From Oscillatoria nigro-viridis PCC 7112 (GTDB lineage: Bacteria; Cyanobacteriota; Cyanobacteriia; Cyanobacteriales; Microcoleaceae), in contig NC_019729.1 in assembly GCF_000317475.1 (NCBI RefSeq), forward strand, positions 5,780,501-5,844,500: 64,000 nt of DNA, read 5' to 3'. The translations under genes and the position numbers were made by a program. Below the pieces are notes generated by a model, which did no database searches, was not told where the DNA came from, and saw only the letters and a program-made list of their open reading frames with translations. Shown one piece after another: positions 17,501 through 26,263 of the stretch; position 1 is the stretch's first letter, and each line of letters opens with the position of its first letter.

Positions 17501-19012
17501 ATGTCAGCAGAATCGTCAACCCCAAAAATAGTCGTCGTCGGTGCAGGATGGGCCGGTTTAGGCGCTACCTATCACCTAGCCCAGCAAGGCTATGACGTAA
17601 CTTTGTTAGAAGCAGGCCCTTATCCGGGCGGCTTAGTTGCAGGGTGGAAAACCGCCGGCGGGCGTTCCGTAGAAGCTGGGATTCATGGCTTCTGGTATCC
17701 CTACCAAAATATCTTTTCCTTAGTCAAGGAATTAGGAATCGATCCCTTCACACCTTGGACTCGTTCTTGTCAGTATTCACCGGCCGGATTGGAAGTAGAA
17801 TCGCCAATTTTTCAGGACGAACCGATCCTTCCCACACCGTTAGGAACTTTTCTTTACACGCGATTTAAAAGGCTGCCATTAGTCGATCGGCTTTCAGCCT
17901 TGCCCTTACTCTACGCCGTCCTAGATTTCGACAATTCCGACGAAGCTTGGCGCAGGTACGATCGCGTCACAGCCCGCGAACTATTCAAACAGTTTGGCGT
18001 TTCTGCAAGACTGTACCGCGATGCTTTTGAACCGATGTTATTAGTAGGTTTATTTGCACCAGGAGAACAATGTTCTGCTGCCGCAGCTTTGGGAATGCTT
18101 TATTACTTCATCTTAGCCCACCAACCGGATTTTGATGTAGTTTGGTGTCGCGGCACAGTCGGAGAAAAAATCTTTCGCCCGTGGGTAGAACGCATTGAAA
18201 AACTCGGTGCAAAAGTATTGACAAAGCAGCGAGTTACTGATGTAATAGTTGACAGCAACAACCGAGCCACAGGCGTTGTTTGCGGCGAAGAAACCTTCGA
18301 GGCAGATGCAGTTATTTTTGCAGTTGGCGTCACGGGAATGCAAAAAATTATCAGCAGCAGCCCAGCTTTGCAAAGCCGCCAAGAGTTTCGGGACGCGATG
18401 AATTTGGGTGCAGTTGACGTGTTAGCTGTTCGCCTGTGGTTTGACCGAAAAATAGAGATTCCCCTGCCTTCCAATGCCTGTTTTGGATTTAGTTCAACTA
18501 CAGGTTGGACGTTTTTTGATTTGAATGCTTTGCACGACGAATTTCGAGACGAACCTGGAACAGTTGTCGAAGCTGACTTTTATCACGCCAATCAATTAAT
18601 TCCCCTGAAAGATGAGGAAATTGTTTCCTTAGTTCAGCGGGATTTAGCCACTTGCATCCCCGCTTTTCGGGAGGCAAAAGTAATTGACAGCAGCGCGATT
18701 CGGCTGTCGCGGGCGGTGACGCATTTTGCCCCTGGCAGCTATCAGTATTTGTTGCCTGCGGTAACAAGTTATGATAATGTATTGATGAGCGGAGATTGGG
18801 TTGTGACCCGTCACGGTTCTTGGTCGCAGGAAAAAGCTTATGTTACTGGTTTGGAGGCGGCAAATTTGGTAATTTCGCGTTTCGGAATCGGGAACAAAGC
18901 GGCAATTATTCCCGTGGAAGCTGACGAACCGCACATTCAAATCGGGAGAAAGATTAATCAGTTTGCTCGCAGTTTGAGTAAAACATTCCTTCCCGATTTT
19001 TGGCTGCCATAA
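17501..19012 (+). CDS. FAD-dependent oxidoreductase, carotenoid-desaturase-like
   Basis: 503 residues. The N-terminus has the dinucleotide-binding fold VVVGAGWAGLGATYHLAQ, with the GxGxxG motif at about residues 13-18, followed by the acidic end of beta strand 2 (VTLLEAG) and the PGGLVAGW segment. The C-terminal FAD motif region is visible as YDNVLMSGDWVV and QEKAYVTGLEAANLV. The overall architecture is that of the amine-oxidase/phytoene-desaturase superfamily, closest in feel to the carotenoid and isorenieratene-type desaturases of cyanobacteria. The substrate is not known. It is divergent from potB; nothing around it suggests a pathway. Confidence 0.8.
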   Translation: MSAESSTPKIVVVGAGWAGLGATYHLAQQGYDVTLLEAGPYPGGLVAGWKTAGGRSVEAGIHGFWYPYQNIFSLVKELGIDPFTPWTRSCQYSPAGLEVESPIFQDEPILPTPLGTFLYTRFKRLPLVDRLSALPLLYAVLDFDNSDEAWRRYDRVTARELFKQFGVSARLYRDAFEPMLLVGLFAPGEQCSAAAALGMLYYFILAHQPDFDVVWCRGTVGEKIFRPWVERIEKLGAKVLTKQRVTDVIVDSNNRATGVVCGEETFEADAVIFAVGVTGMQKIISSSPALQSRQEFRDAMNLGAVDVLAVRLWFDRKIEIPLPSNACFGFSSTTGWTFFDLNALHDEFRDEPGTVVEADFYHANQLIPLKDEEIVSLVQRDLATCIPAFREAKVIDSSAIRLSRAVTHFAPGSYQYLLPAVTSYDNVLMSGDWVVTRHGSWSQEKAYVTGLEAANLVISRFGIGNKAAIIPVEADEPHIQIGRKINQFARSLSKTFLPDFWLP

Positions 19013-19089
19013 GAAGAAGGAAATTCGCCAACGGATGCGGTAACGCATTTAACGGATGTCAGGAAGAAGGGGGATTCCCGTCTGGTTAG

Positions 19090-21900
19090 CTAAGAGGCCG
19101 ATCGCACTAAAATGACTGTACAGTCGCACCCGCGCGCCACAGCTTCCGGAATGTTCCCGTGAATCACCTGCTTCAGCAGCCCTTCACGGCTCGCTCCCAG
19201 GACGATCGCATCGCACTGATCGTTCTGAGCCAAATCAATTAAAGCATCAGAAACCGATGTAGCGCAAACCGAAGTCGCTATTATCGAACAGCTAACCCGG
19301 CGCTTGATAAACTCCGCCGCTTGCTTTAATTCTCCGCGATCGGGTTCTGCAACAGAAGGCTGATGAACCTGACACAATTTAATCTCCGGTACAGCACTCG
19401 CAGCCACCAAAGCAGGTAGCAGCCGCAAAGCCGCAGCTTGCTTGTAACCGCCGCGAATAGGCACCAACCAGCGGTGCAAACCCATCAGCGTGTGCAGCCC
19501 CAATTCTGGCCCTGGAATGTCTGAATTCGGCGGGGAAAGTTCAGTCTCTGGAGTTGGTGATGAATCTGAGGCTGCCAATGTGGGATTATCTGCACCGTCA
19601 ACTCCTTCGGCATTGAATTCCCATTCTACAGACGCATATTTCCGCCCGCTAAAAGCGGTGGGAAACTCATGTTTATTGCGGGTTGCTAATATTTTTTCGC
19701 TCCATTTAACTAAAATAACCTCGCAGCCGGCTTGCCGAATTACAGTATCGACCACATCGCCAAAAATGCGTCCTGTTGTGGAAATTTCGCCTTGCCAGCC
19801 CATCAAAATTAAATCGATATGTCGCTCCTTAATTGTCTCTAAAATCGCGTGAGGCACGTCATGAGCTACCCGTATTTGGGTGTGTACCGGCAAGTTCAAA
19901 TTGCGAATAATTCGCTCGGCTTGTTGCAGCAGGCGGCGGCTTTTGGTTGTCCGCACGGCGCTTTCTGAGGGGGAACTGTTGCGCGGTACTAAGATGATTT
20001 GCAGGCATTCTAATTCGTAATTGCGATCGCGCGCGATCGCCGCCGCCAGCCGCAGCAAAGCGGGTGCTGTTTGGGGATTGGAAAGCGGCACTAATAATCG
20101 ACCGTTTCCGACTTGCGGGGCCCTGGTTTGATAGACAATATAAGAAGGTTCTGGATGCGGGCCCTGGGTTGTTTCTCCGCTGAGGCGATCGGATTCAACT
20201 CGGATAATGTCGCTGCGGGTAATAATTCCCACCAAACGCCGGCCTTCTACGACTGGCAAGCGACTGATATTGTAGTTGTTGAGCCTGTACAATACCTCGC
20301 TTAAAGTATCCTTTGCTTTGACTGCGATCGGCTGTACGGTCATAAATTCTTTAAGCAGGGAGTTGCCTGACAAATTGCGCTCACGGGCATTTGCCAAATC
20401 CGTTTGACTGACAATTCCGACTAATTTGCCATCTTCAACTACTGGAAATCCTCGGTGGTGCGATCGCGAAAATGCCTGGATCACTTCATCGAAAGTCAGC
20501 AGACTCGAAAGAGTTTCAACTCGGCGCTGCATCACGTCATCTGCGTGCAAGTCGCTCAAAGTATTGGTGGCAGCTTTTGCCTTTGTCAGTTGAATGCCGT
20601 TAAACTCCAAAAGGTGAGTGTACAGCGAGCCGCTGTCTACCTTTTCTGCGACTAAATAAGCAACTACAGAACCGATCATCAAAGGCAGCACTAATTTGAA
20701 ATCCGCCGTAATTTCAAACACAATTACTACCGCAGTAATCGGCGCTCTAGTAACCGCGCAAAAAAACGCTCCCATTCCCGCCAAAGCGTAAGTTACCGGC
20801 AAACCGACGCCCAGGACATCTACCTGCACAATGCCCACCATGTGACCGAGTGCAGAACCCATAACGAGGGAAGGGGAAAACAATCCTCCCGGAGCTCCAG
20901 AAGCAGCAGAAATAATTGTCAGAAAAAAGTGAGCTACAAAAGCAATTAAACTCGTTATCCCGCTTGCTTCACCGGTCAGCAGAAACTCCCGCAAACCCGT
21001 ATTGTTGCGGAAAGTTTCTGGGAGAAAAGCTATTACTAAACCGCAGATTATGCCAGCTACAGCCACTCTGACGGGCAAAGCTAATTTGAGCGATCGCCTG
21101 TTAAATTGCAAGCTAGCAATAATCCCTTTGCTGAACAAAGCGCCCAGCAAGCCCGCTAAAACTCCTAACAGTATGTAGAACGGAATTTCCTGAGCTTGAA
21201 AACTGCTTGGGTACTCGCGAAGATTCAAATTTAAACTATCGCCGCCCAAAAGCTGCGAGACAACTGCACCGATAAATGAAGCGATAATTGCAGTCCCTAA
21301 AGTCAATCCCGAAACGTCGTGCAGCAGTTCTTCAACTACAAACAAAACTCCTGCAATGGGAGCATTGAAACCAGCAGCCAATCCGGCAGCAGCACCGCAA
21401 GCAATCAATTGTCGGCGGTAGTCTGGGGAAGTTGGCATCAAATGACCTATCCAGCCGGCTAAAGATGCTCCTATTTGTACAGTCGGGCCTTGCCTGCCTA
21501 AAGTTAAACCGGAACCAACGGCTAAAATAGTGGTCATAAGTTTGGCGACAGCTACTCGCAAATCTAAGGAAAGATTGACTCCGCCGAGAGCAGCTTTGAC
21601 GTGAGGAATGCCGCTGCCTGCTGTTTCGGGAGCAAAACGCTCAACCAAAAAACCTGTTAGCAACCCGCCGCACAAACCGACCCCCGGCAGTAAGATCCAA
21701 GCTGGAATTACTGTCGAGGTAGCAACTCGCCAACTGCCGAGCCATCCGACTCCTGATTTGAGCAAAACCCCAGCGAGTCCTGAAATTAAACCGATCAGAC
21801 AAGCTTCAAAAATGGCTAGGCGTTTCGGCCGTAAAAAAAGTTGAGATTTGATGACCCTGGAAGGTTCCCTAAATTCTTTAGGGATACTAATGTACGGCAT
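19090..21900 (-). CDS. ClC chloride channel/antiporter with CBS pair and two Usp domains
   Basis: 936 residues. Residues 30-435 form the ClC membrane domain: GSGIP at 95-99, GRQGP at 135-139, the double Glu of FVVEELLHD at 190-191, and GGLFSPSL. The external gating Glu of GREGP is replaced by Gln137, while the inner proton Glu (position of Ec E203) is kept. Two CBS domains follow (about 450-570: VMQRRVETLSSLLTFDEVI, FMTVQPIAVKAKDTLSEVL), which commonly bind adenine nucleotides. Two universal-stress-protein domains complete the chain (about 595-725 and 790-935, ending VARGCDCTVILVRSAS). It probably moves chloride under energy or stress control. Confidence 0.9.
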   Translation of the reverse strand: MPYISIPKEFREPSRVIKSQLFLRPKRLAIFEACLIGLISGLAGVLLKSGVGWLGSWRVATSTVIPAWILLPGVGLCGGLLTGFLVERFAPETAGSGIPHVKAALGGVNLSLDLRVAVAKLMTTILAVGSGLTLGRQGPTVQIGASLAGWIGHLMPTSPDYRRQLIACGAAAGLAAGFNAPIAGVLFVVEELLHDVSGLTLGTAIIASFIGAVVSQLLGGDSLNLNLREYPSSFQAQEIPFYILLGVLAGLLGALFSKGIIASLQFNRRSLKLALPVRVAVAGIICGLVIAFLPETFRNNTGLREFLLTGEASGITSLIAFVAHFFLTIISAASGAPGGLFSPSLVMGSALGHMVGIVQVDVLGVGLPVTYALAGMGAFFCAVTRAPITAVVIVFEITADFKLVLPLMIGSVVAYLVAEKVDSGSLYTHLLEFNGIQLTKAKAATNTLSDLHADDVMQRRVETLSSLLTFDEVIQAFSRSHHRGFPVVEDGKLVGIVSQTDLANARERNLSGNSLLKEFMTVQPIAVKAKDTLSEVLYRLNNYNISRLPVVEGRRLVGIITRSDIIRVESDRLSGETTQGPHPEPSYIVYQTRAPQVGNGRLLVPLSNPQTAPALLRLAAAIARDRNYELECLQIILVPRNSSPSESAVRTTKSRRLLQQAERIIRNLNLPVHTQIRVAHDVPHAILETIKERHIDLILMGWQGEISTTGRIFGDVVDTVIRQAGCEVILVKWSEKILATRNKHEFPTAFSGRKYASVEWEFNAEGVDGADNPTLAASDSSPTPETELSPPNSDIPGPELGLHTLMGLHRWLVPIRGGYKQAAALRLLPALVAASAVPEIKLCQVHQPSVAEPDRGELKQAAEFIKRRVSCSIIATSVCATSVSDALIDLAQNDQCDAIVLGASREGLLKQVIHGNIPEAVARGCDCTVILVRSAS

Positions 21901-22023
21901 AAATAGCGTAGATGGGCTGATAATTCTCTGCTCTATCGCACTTTAGCAAAAAATCCTTCGATACTTACCTGAAATCTGCTATAATTCCGATGCTAACGGA
22001 TTTGATATCAATCTGCGATTTTT

Positions 22024-22170
22024 TTACCTTATAGCCTCCACCAGTGTTGTCAAATCCGGCACTTCTAAATCAGACTGGCCGCTGGCCGGCAGTGTCGCCC
22101 CAAATACTGTTTGTTCGTGTCTGCGATTTACCCAAATATATCTCGCGACTTGACAGCAATTGTCTCAAGA
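22024..22170 (-). pseudogene. Possible tail of a HAD-like hydrolase
   Basis: Minus-strand reading from about 22170 gives DNCCQVARYIWVNRRHEQ, then TVFGATLPASGQSDLEVPDL and TTLVEAIR before a stop at 22024. This resembles the last 45 residues of HAD-superfamily hydrolases, where a VWVNR strand precedes PDL-x(2)-L. In-frame stops lie immediately upstream and no catalytic domain is present. Low similarity by eye; it could be chance. Confidence 0.35.
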
Positions 22171-22266
22171 CTAGCAGTATTCCCCTTGCCCAATCTCTCA
22201 GAGTGCCCTAGCACTCAAAGCTCACAACTTCAAATTGATTAAATTCTAGCAGATATCGCTGCTATT

Positions 22267-23223
22267 TTAGGGTTGATATTCTGCAAAAATTTCTATTTTT
22301 CCCACAATGTTTTGATTGAACTGAGCCAATTCTTCGGCGGGAATCCAATATTCTTGGTGACTCGAACTGCCCACAGTTTGTACGGGATATTTTTTCAAGA
22401 ATTCTGCCGCCACCCGAAAGCAGCTAACATAGCCGAAATATCCCGATGCTGCATCTTTTGTATTCCAATCTCGCGCTATTTGTATGGCATAGGCTTTTTG
22501 AAGCACGGGATAAAAAGTAGGCTGAAAAGATAAGCGCGGGGGAAATTCCATAAAATCGCTTTCTTTAATCAGTTCCATTTCTTTTTTTCCGACGGCTCGG
22601 AACAGCGTGACAGTCTCTTTATCTGATATATTGATATTTTTAAACCAAGCTTTCCAACCGTCCCAATTGTGAACTATTTTCGCCAATTCAGCGTAACCGG
22701 CGGCGCCCGGATGGGAGCCATCGTTTTCGGTAAGTTCTTTTTGCCAAATTTCCGATGTTTGCAGCGGGGTGCAAACATCTAGATAAGGCACGTTTAACTC
22801 GCTGCAAACTCTGGCAAACTGTTCGGATAAGTTGGCAATCCGCCTTGTACGATCGGCATCAATAACTGGGGGTGGCCCTACCATTAATACTGGAAATATT
22901 TCTTTGGCTGACGTGAGAATATAGCGAGCATTTTCAATTGATTTTTCAACTTCTATGCGAATTTTTTCGTTTTCTAGGTAAGTGTCGTTGACGCCAAAGG
23001 AAAATACTATTCTGCCGTCGCCGTAGTGAGGTAAGCGGCAAGAAACTTCGTTGAACCAACGAGTTTCTATATCGGCACTGGTTTCTCCCCTTATGCCTAA
23101 ATTGTAGTAGGTAATATCGTGTCCTTGTCCGCAAGCGGCCGCGCAAATCCTTCCTGTCCAACCGAGACATTTGGGATCGCAAGTACCGTTTACAAAAGAA
23201 TCGCCGATAAAACAAATACGCAT
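22267..23223 (-). CDS. SGNH/GDSL hydrolase fused to an ADP-ribosylation/crystallin J1-like domain
   Basis: 318 residues from the ATG at 23223 (MRICFIGDSFVNG). The frame stays open 63 codons further upstream only because it reads through a heptamer array giving Pro-His-Ser-Pro-Phe-Pro-Ile repeats; that is not part of the protein. Residues 1-195 are an SGNH hydrolase with block I GDS (Ser9), block III GVND and block V DGSHPGAAGY. Residues 210-318 resemble the small family annotated as ADP-ribosylation/crystallin J1 (FPPRLSFQPTFYPVL, QIARDWNTKD, EYWIPAEELAQFN). The substrate is unknown, and ester hydrolysis is the family default. The stop is followed by a 366-base gap before the ClC gene. Confidence 0.85.
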   Translation of the reverse strand: MRICFIGDSFVNGTCDPKCLGWTGRICAAACGQGHDITYYNLGIRGETSADIETRWFNEVSCRLPHYGDGRIVFSFGVNDTYLENEKIRIEVEKSIENARYILTSAKEIFPVLMVGPPPVIDADRTRRIANLSEQFARVCSELNVPYLDVCTPLQTSEIWQKELTENDGSHPGAAGYAELAKIVHNWDGWKAWFKNINISDKETVTLFRAVGKKEMELIKESDFMEFPPRLSFQPTFYPVLQKAYAIQIARDWNTKDAASGYFGYVSCFRVAAEFLKKYPVQTVGSSSHQEYWIPAEELAQFNQNIVGKIEIFAEYQP

Positions 23224-23232
23224 ATTATGTGT

Positions 23233-23344
23233 GGGAATGGGGAATGGGGAATGGGGAATGGGGAATGGGGAATGGGGAATGGGGAATGGGGAATGGGGAA
23301 TGGGGAATGGGGAATGGGGAATGGGGAATGGGGAATGGGGAATG
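23233..23344. repeat. Heptamer tandem array, (GGGGAAT)16
   Basis: Sixteen uninterrupted copies of the GGGGAAT heptamer (ATTCCCC on the other strand) lie just nine bases upstream of the SGNH-hydrolase start. They resemble the short tandemly repeated repetitive (STRR) heptamers known from heterocystous cyanobacteria. The array probably forms the 5' leader of the gene; length changes of one unit shift the upstream frame. Confidence 0.95.
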
Positions 23345-23418
23345 GTTGACTGTTGGTTGTTGACTGTTAACTGACAACTACCAACTGACAACTGCCAACT
23401 GCCAACTGCCAAATGACT

Positions 23419-24714
23419 TTAATTCTTGCCGATGACGGACAATCCCTCTACAATTACAGAGGGTGTGTGGCAAGAACCGTTCCACTCAGAGTCTCCTCCC
23501 AATTCTACTAATTGTTTGAGGACGCTGTAGACGTTGCCGGCTACCATTGTGTCTTTGATTCTGCCGACTATTTGACCTTTTTTGACTCGGTAGCCGAGAT
23601 CGACGTTTATGGAAAAATCGCCGGAAATTCCAGCACTGCCGCCAAGCATTTGATCGACTACAATTCCGTCGTCTAATTGAGCGATTAAATCGATTAGCGA
23701 AAGCGAACCTGGTTTAATCAAAACATTGAACAAACTCGGCGTCGGATAGCTGCCCAAACCCGGGCGAAATCCGTTGCCGGTGGTGCCGCTGCCCAAGGCT
23801 CGACCGGTGGTGCGATCGGTATAAAATAGCTGCAACACTCCGCTGTTGATAAAGACGATCGCCCGAGTGGGAGTACCTTCGTCGTCAAAGGGACAGCTAT
23901 AGGGCCCGATATCCGGCTGCTGCGAGAGGGTGACAAGCGGCGATGTCACTTGTTGGCCCAATCGATCGTTCCAAGGCGAAGCGCCTTCGAGTACCTGTTT
24001 GCCGTTCAACGCCGCACACACAGTCCCCCACAGCAAGTCGGCTGCTTTGGCTGTAAATAGCACCGGCACGCGGCCCGTGGGGGGGGCAACATTATCTTTC
24101 GCCCATTCTAAACGCTGCAAAACCCGCTTGGCACTCGTGTTTAAGTCGAGGGTACCGCGTTCGGTTTCGCCTTCCCAAATGTTGAGGAAATCTTCGCCCC
24201 GCACTAATTCTGCTGACAAGTAACCGCTGAGGGTGGTGTCGGTGTGACTCGAATCCAAGCCTAGTGTGTTCAGCAAGCGGGTGCTTTCGATTTCGCAGTC
24301 GAGTTCGGCGGTGCAGAGGCTTTCGGGATAGGCTTCGCGGACGATCGCGATCGCCTCTTTTCCCCAGTTTACTAGCTGTTGGGCCGGCACCGACACTCCG
24401 CGATCGGGATAAACAACTTTCTCACCCGTGCCGAGTTCGATGGTTTCCGGTTCGTTGAGTTGCGAAAGCGCGATCGCCCTGTCCACCAAAATTTGTAGTT
24501 CCACGGGCCCGTAGGCCACCGCCAAACCCGGCCTCCCGTCCCGCCACAGCCGCAGTGCAATGCCTTCTGCTTGGGCGGTTTCTAGCTGTTTGAGGCGGTT
24601 TGCTTCAAAAAAGACCGGCCGCGAGAGCGATTGCGATTCCAACACCTCAGCAGCTTCTGCACCTGCTTTGGTGGCTAATTCTAGCAGTTGTTCTGCTGAT
24701 TGGTCATTGGTCAT
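23419..24714 (-). CDS. pmbA: TldD/PmbA-family metalloprotease
   Basis: 431 residues. PmbA (TldE) pairs with TldD in a heterodimer that degrades peptides and helps mature some antibiotics. The sequence opens MTNDQSAEQLLELATKAGAE and has the typical GIALRLWRDGRPGLAV, the middle VPVLFTAKAADLL and C-terminal GNGFRPGLGSYPTPSLFNVLI, GGSAGISGDFSINVDLGYR and IVGRIKDTMVAGN. The metal ligands sit in TldD, so a TldE subunit lacks the HExxxH site, and none is seen here. TldD itself is not in the window. It is separated from the SGNH gene by 195 bases mostly taken up by the heptamer array. Confidence 0.88.
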   Translation of the reverse strand: MTNDQSAEQLLELATKAGAEAAEVLESQSLSRPVFFEANRLKQLETAQAEGIALRLWRDGRPGLAVAYGPVELQILVDRAIALSQLNEPETIELGTGEKVVYPDRGVSVPAQQLVNWGKEAIAIVREAYPESLCTAELDCEIESTRLLNTLGLDSSHTDTTLSGYLSAELVRGEDFLNIWEGETERGTLDLNTSAKRVLQRLEWAKDNVAPPTGRVPVLFTAKAADLLWGTVCAALNGKQVLEGASPWNDRLGQQVTSPLVTLSQQPDIGPYSCPFDDEGTPTRAIVFINSGVLQLFYTDRTTGRALGSGTTGNGFRPGLGSYPTPSLFNVLIKPGSLSLIDLIAQLDDGIVVDQMLGGSAGISGDFSINVDLGYRVKKGQIVGRIKDTMVAGNVYSVLKQLVELGGDSEWNGSCHTPSVIVEGLSVIGKN

Positions 24715-24743
24715 TGTTCTCGGTGGTTGGTAATGAGCGATTC

Positions 24744-24775
24744 AATTTTCGATTTTCGATTTTCGATTTTCGATT
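24744..24775. repeat. Heptamer array, TTTTCGA x4
   Basis: Four copies of the TTTTCGA heptamer just upstream of pmbA, followed by CAAGAATTGG, a flank also found beside the heptamer array at 35488. Confidence 0.85.
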
Positions 24776-24873
24776 CAAGAATTGGCAATAACTTACTGGA
24801 TATGGGGTGGGAACACGGGCTACACTTAGATTCTTTTGGGAAACTGGTGTAATTGGCGATCACAAGATTTTAC

Positions 24874-24976
24874 AGTCATCAGTCATTAGTTATTAGTCAA
24901 TATAGCTGTTAACTCTCTTTCTAAATAACTGTAGGTTAACTGCTGAATAATGACTGCTAACTAATGACTGATGACT
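24874..24976. repeat. 19-base inverted repeat downstream of the Tab2-like gene
   Basis: AGTCATCAGTCATTAGTTA at 24874-24892 is exactly complementary to 24958-24976, with a 65-base spacer. The right arm overlaps the stop codon of the Tab2-like gene by two bases, so it may act in termination or be a mobile palindrome. Confidence 0.75.
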
Positions 24977-25835
24977 AAATATTTAGTTCGTGCAGCAGCC
25001 AAAATCCTGCAAAAGATTCCGATTCGGGATTCGACTGAATTGCTAAGAAATGTACTTTTTTTGCTTGGTTTTTCGCGGCTTCAAATCCTTTCGCTTCTCT
25101 CTCAGTTGCTGCGTCTCTGAGATTAGCTAAAATCCAGCGATCGTTAGCTCCGGTATCTAATACCAGCCTAGCGGGCGGGCCGCTCTCAAATTTCAGAAAA
25201 GCCAACTCCAAACCCGACATCCAACCTGCCAGGGCTGTTGCTCTCGACGAGTAGATAATTAGTCCCGGAATTTGCGTTTTTGGGCCCAGGGCTGTCATCG
25301 GCAGCCCGAAAGCTTCCCCAAATCCGATATCCCACTCGGACATTTCGTCAAAAGCTGCGATCGGCAAACTCACAAACGCCCATTTTTCGCCGATTAAAGC
25401 ATCCGGCAGCGCAACTGGCGTTTCGGGTATAAATTGAACGCTCGGGTTCACAACCGGTTGATAGCCCGGTTCGGCGGGATAAACGTCTTGCATCCGTTCT
25501 TCCAGCCACAGGCTGAGGGCGAGGGTGCGGCGGCTGCAGGCGGCGGGAATGTCCAACTCCTCGCAGGCTTTGGTAATCATGTTCGCCATTTGGCGGCGGA
25601 AAAAGCGGATTTTTTCGGGGCGTTTCGGTGCTGCGGCGATCGCATCTTTAATTGCACCAGCCAGCCACAGGGAATTCACGGTTGAACTGGAGCAAAATTG
25701 CGAGTAGCGAAACAGAGATTCGGCCTTGTCGCCTACATTCAGCGGGCTTTCGCAGATCAACACTTCCCATTTTTTTTTCTCTCGCTCGTCTATGATTGGA
25801 CGGCTGTAAAAGTCGAGTTCCCAAATAGTAGCCAT
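24975..25835 (-). CDS. Tab2/Atab2-family RNA-binding protein
   Basis: 286 residues. In plants and algae the family (Tab2, ATAB2) binds psaB messenger RNA and is needed for photosystem I synthesis; the cyanobacterial members are presumed to act in photosystem assembly. Signatures are the opening WELDFYSRPI, the WEVLIC strand, FFRRQMANMITKACEEL, WAFVSLP, and the C-terminal GPPARLVLDTGANDRWIL. No signal peptide or membrane segment is present, so it is cytosolic. No operon partner is seen. Confidence 0.88.
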   Translation of the reverse strand: MATIWELDFYSRPIIDEREKKKWEVLICESPLNVGDKAESLFRYSQFCSSSTVNSLWLAGAIKDAIAAAPKRPEKIRFFRRQMANMITKACEELDIPAACSRRTLALSLWLEERMQDVYPAEPGYQPVVNPSVQFIPETPVALPDALIGEKWAFVSLPIAAFDEMSEWDIGFGEAFGLPMTALGPKTQIPGLIIYSSRATALAGWMSGLELAFLKFESGPPARLVLDTGANDRWILANLRDAATEREAKGFEAAKNQAKKVHFLAIQSNPESESFAGFWLLHELNI

Positions 25836-26263
25836 GCCGCGCTGTTAAAAATTAATCCTTTCTCATGTTACCGGACAGGGGGCAAGTTTCTGATTCTGAC
25901 AATATCAGGCTGATTTTCAATCGCGGGCGATCGCCTTAACCTCAATCTGGGTCTGTCAAACGCTTGCCGATCAAAATAGTCAGTGCAATGCTTGGCACTC
26001 GTTGGTTACTATATAGTTGAGAGAACAGCTTGATAAATATTGGCAGTAGTTAAGTTTAGTAAATCTCATCATGCACAACAATTAAAATACCCAGAGCATA
26101 ACTGTTGTCCAAAAAGTAAGTATAAAATATTTCGGCCCCTGACATAAAGCTGCCTTTTATACTGCATCTTAGCCGGAGTAGTTACTAGATCGATATTTTT
26201 GGGCTGCTGTGATAATTCTTGTGCCAGAGTGGCGATCGGCGATGACGTAAACAGGAAAAACCT
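25836..26263. other. Intergenic stretch without a recognised gene
   Basis: 428 bases between the divergent Tab2-like and HEAT-repeat genes. They must hold both promoters. No repeats or coding remnants were recognised. Confidence 0.5.

Noticed and set aside
23224..23412. N-terminal extension of the SGNH hydrolase with Pro-His-Ser-Pro-Phe repeats
   Set aside because: It translates the 16-copy heptamer; the credible start is the ATG at 23223 next to the GDS motif.
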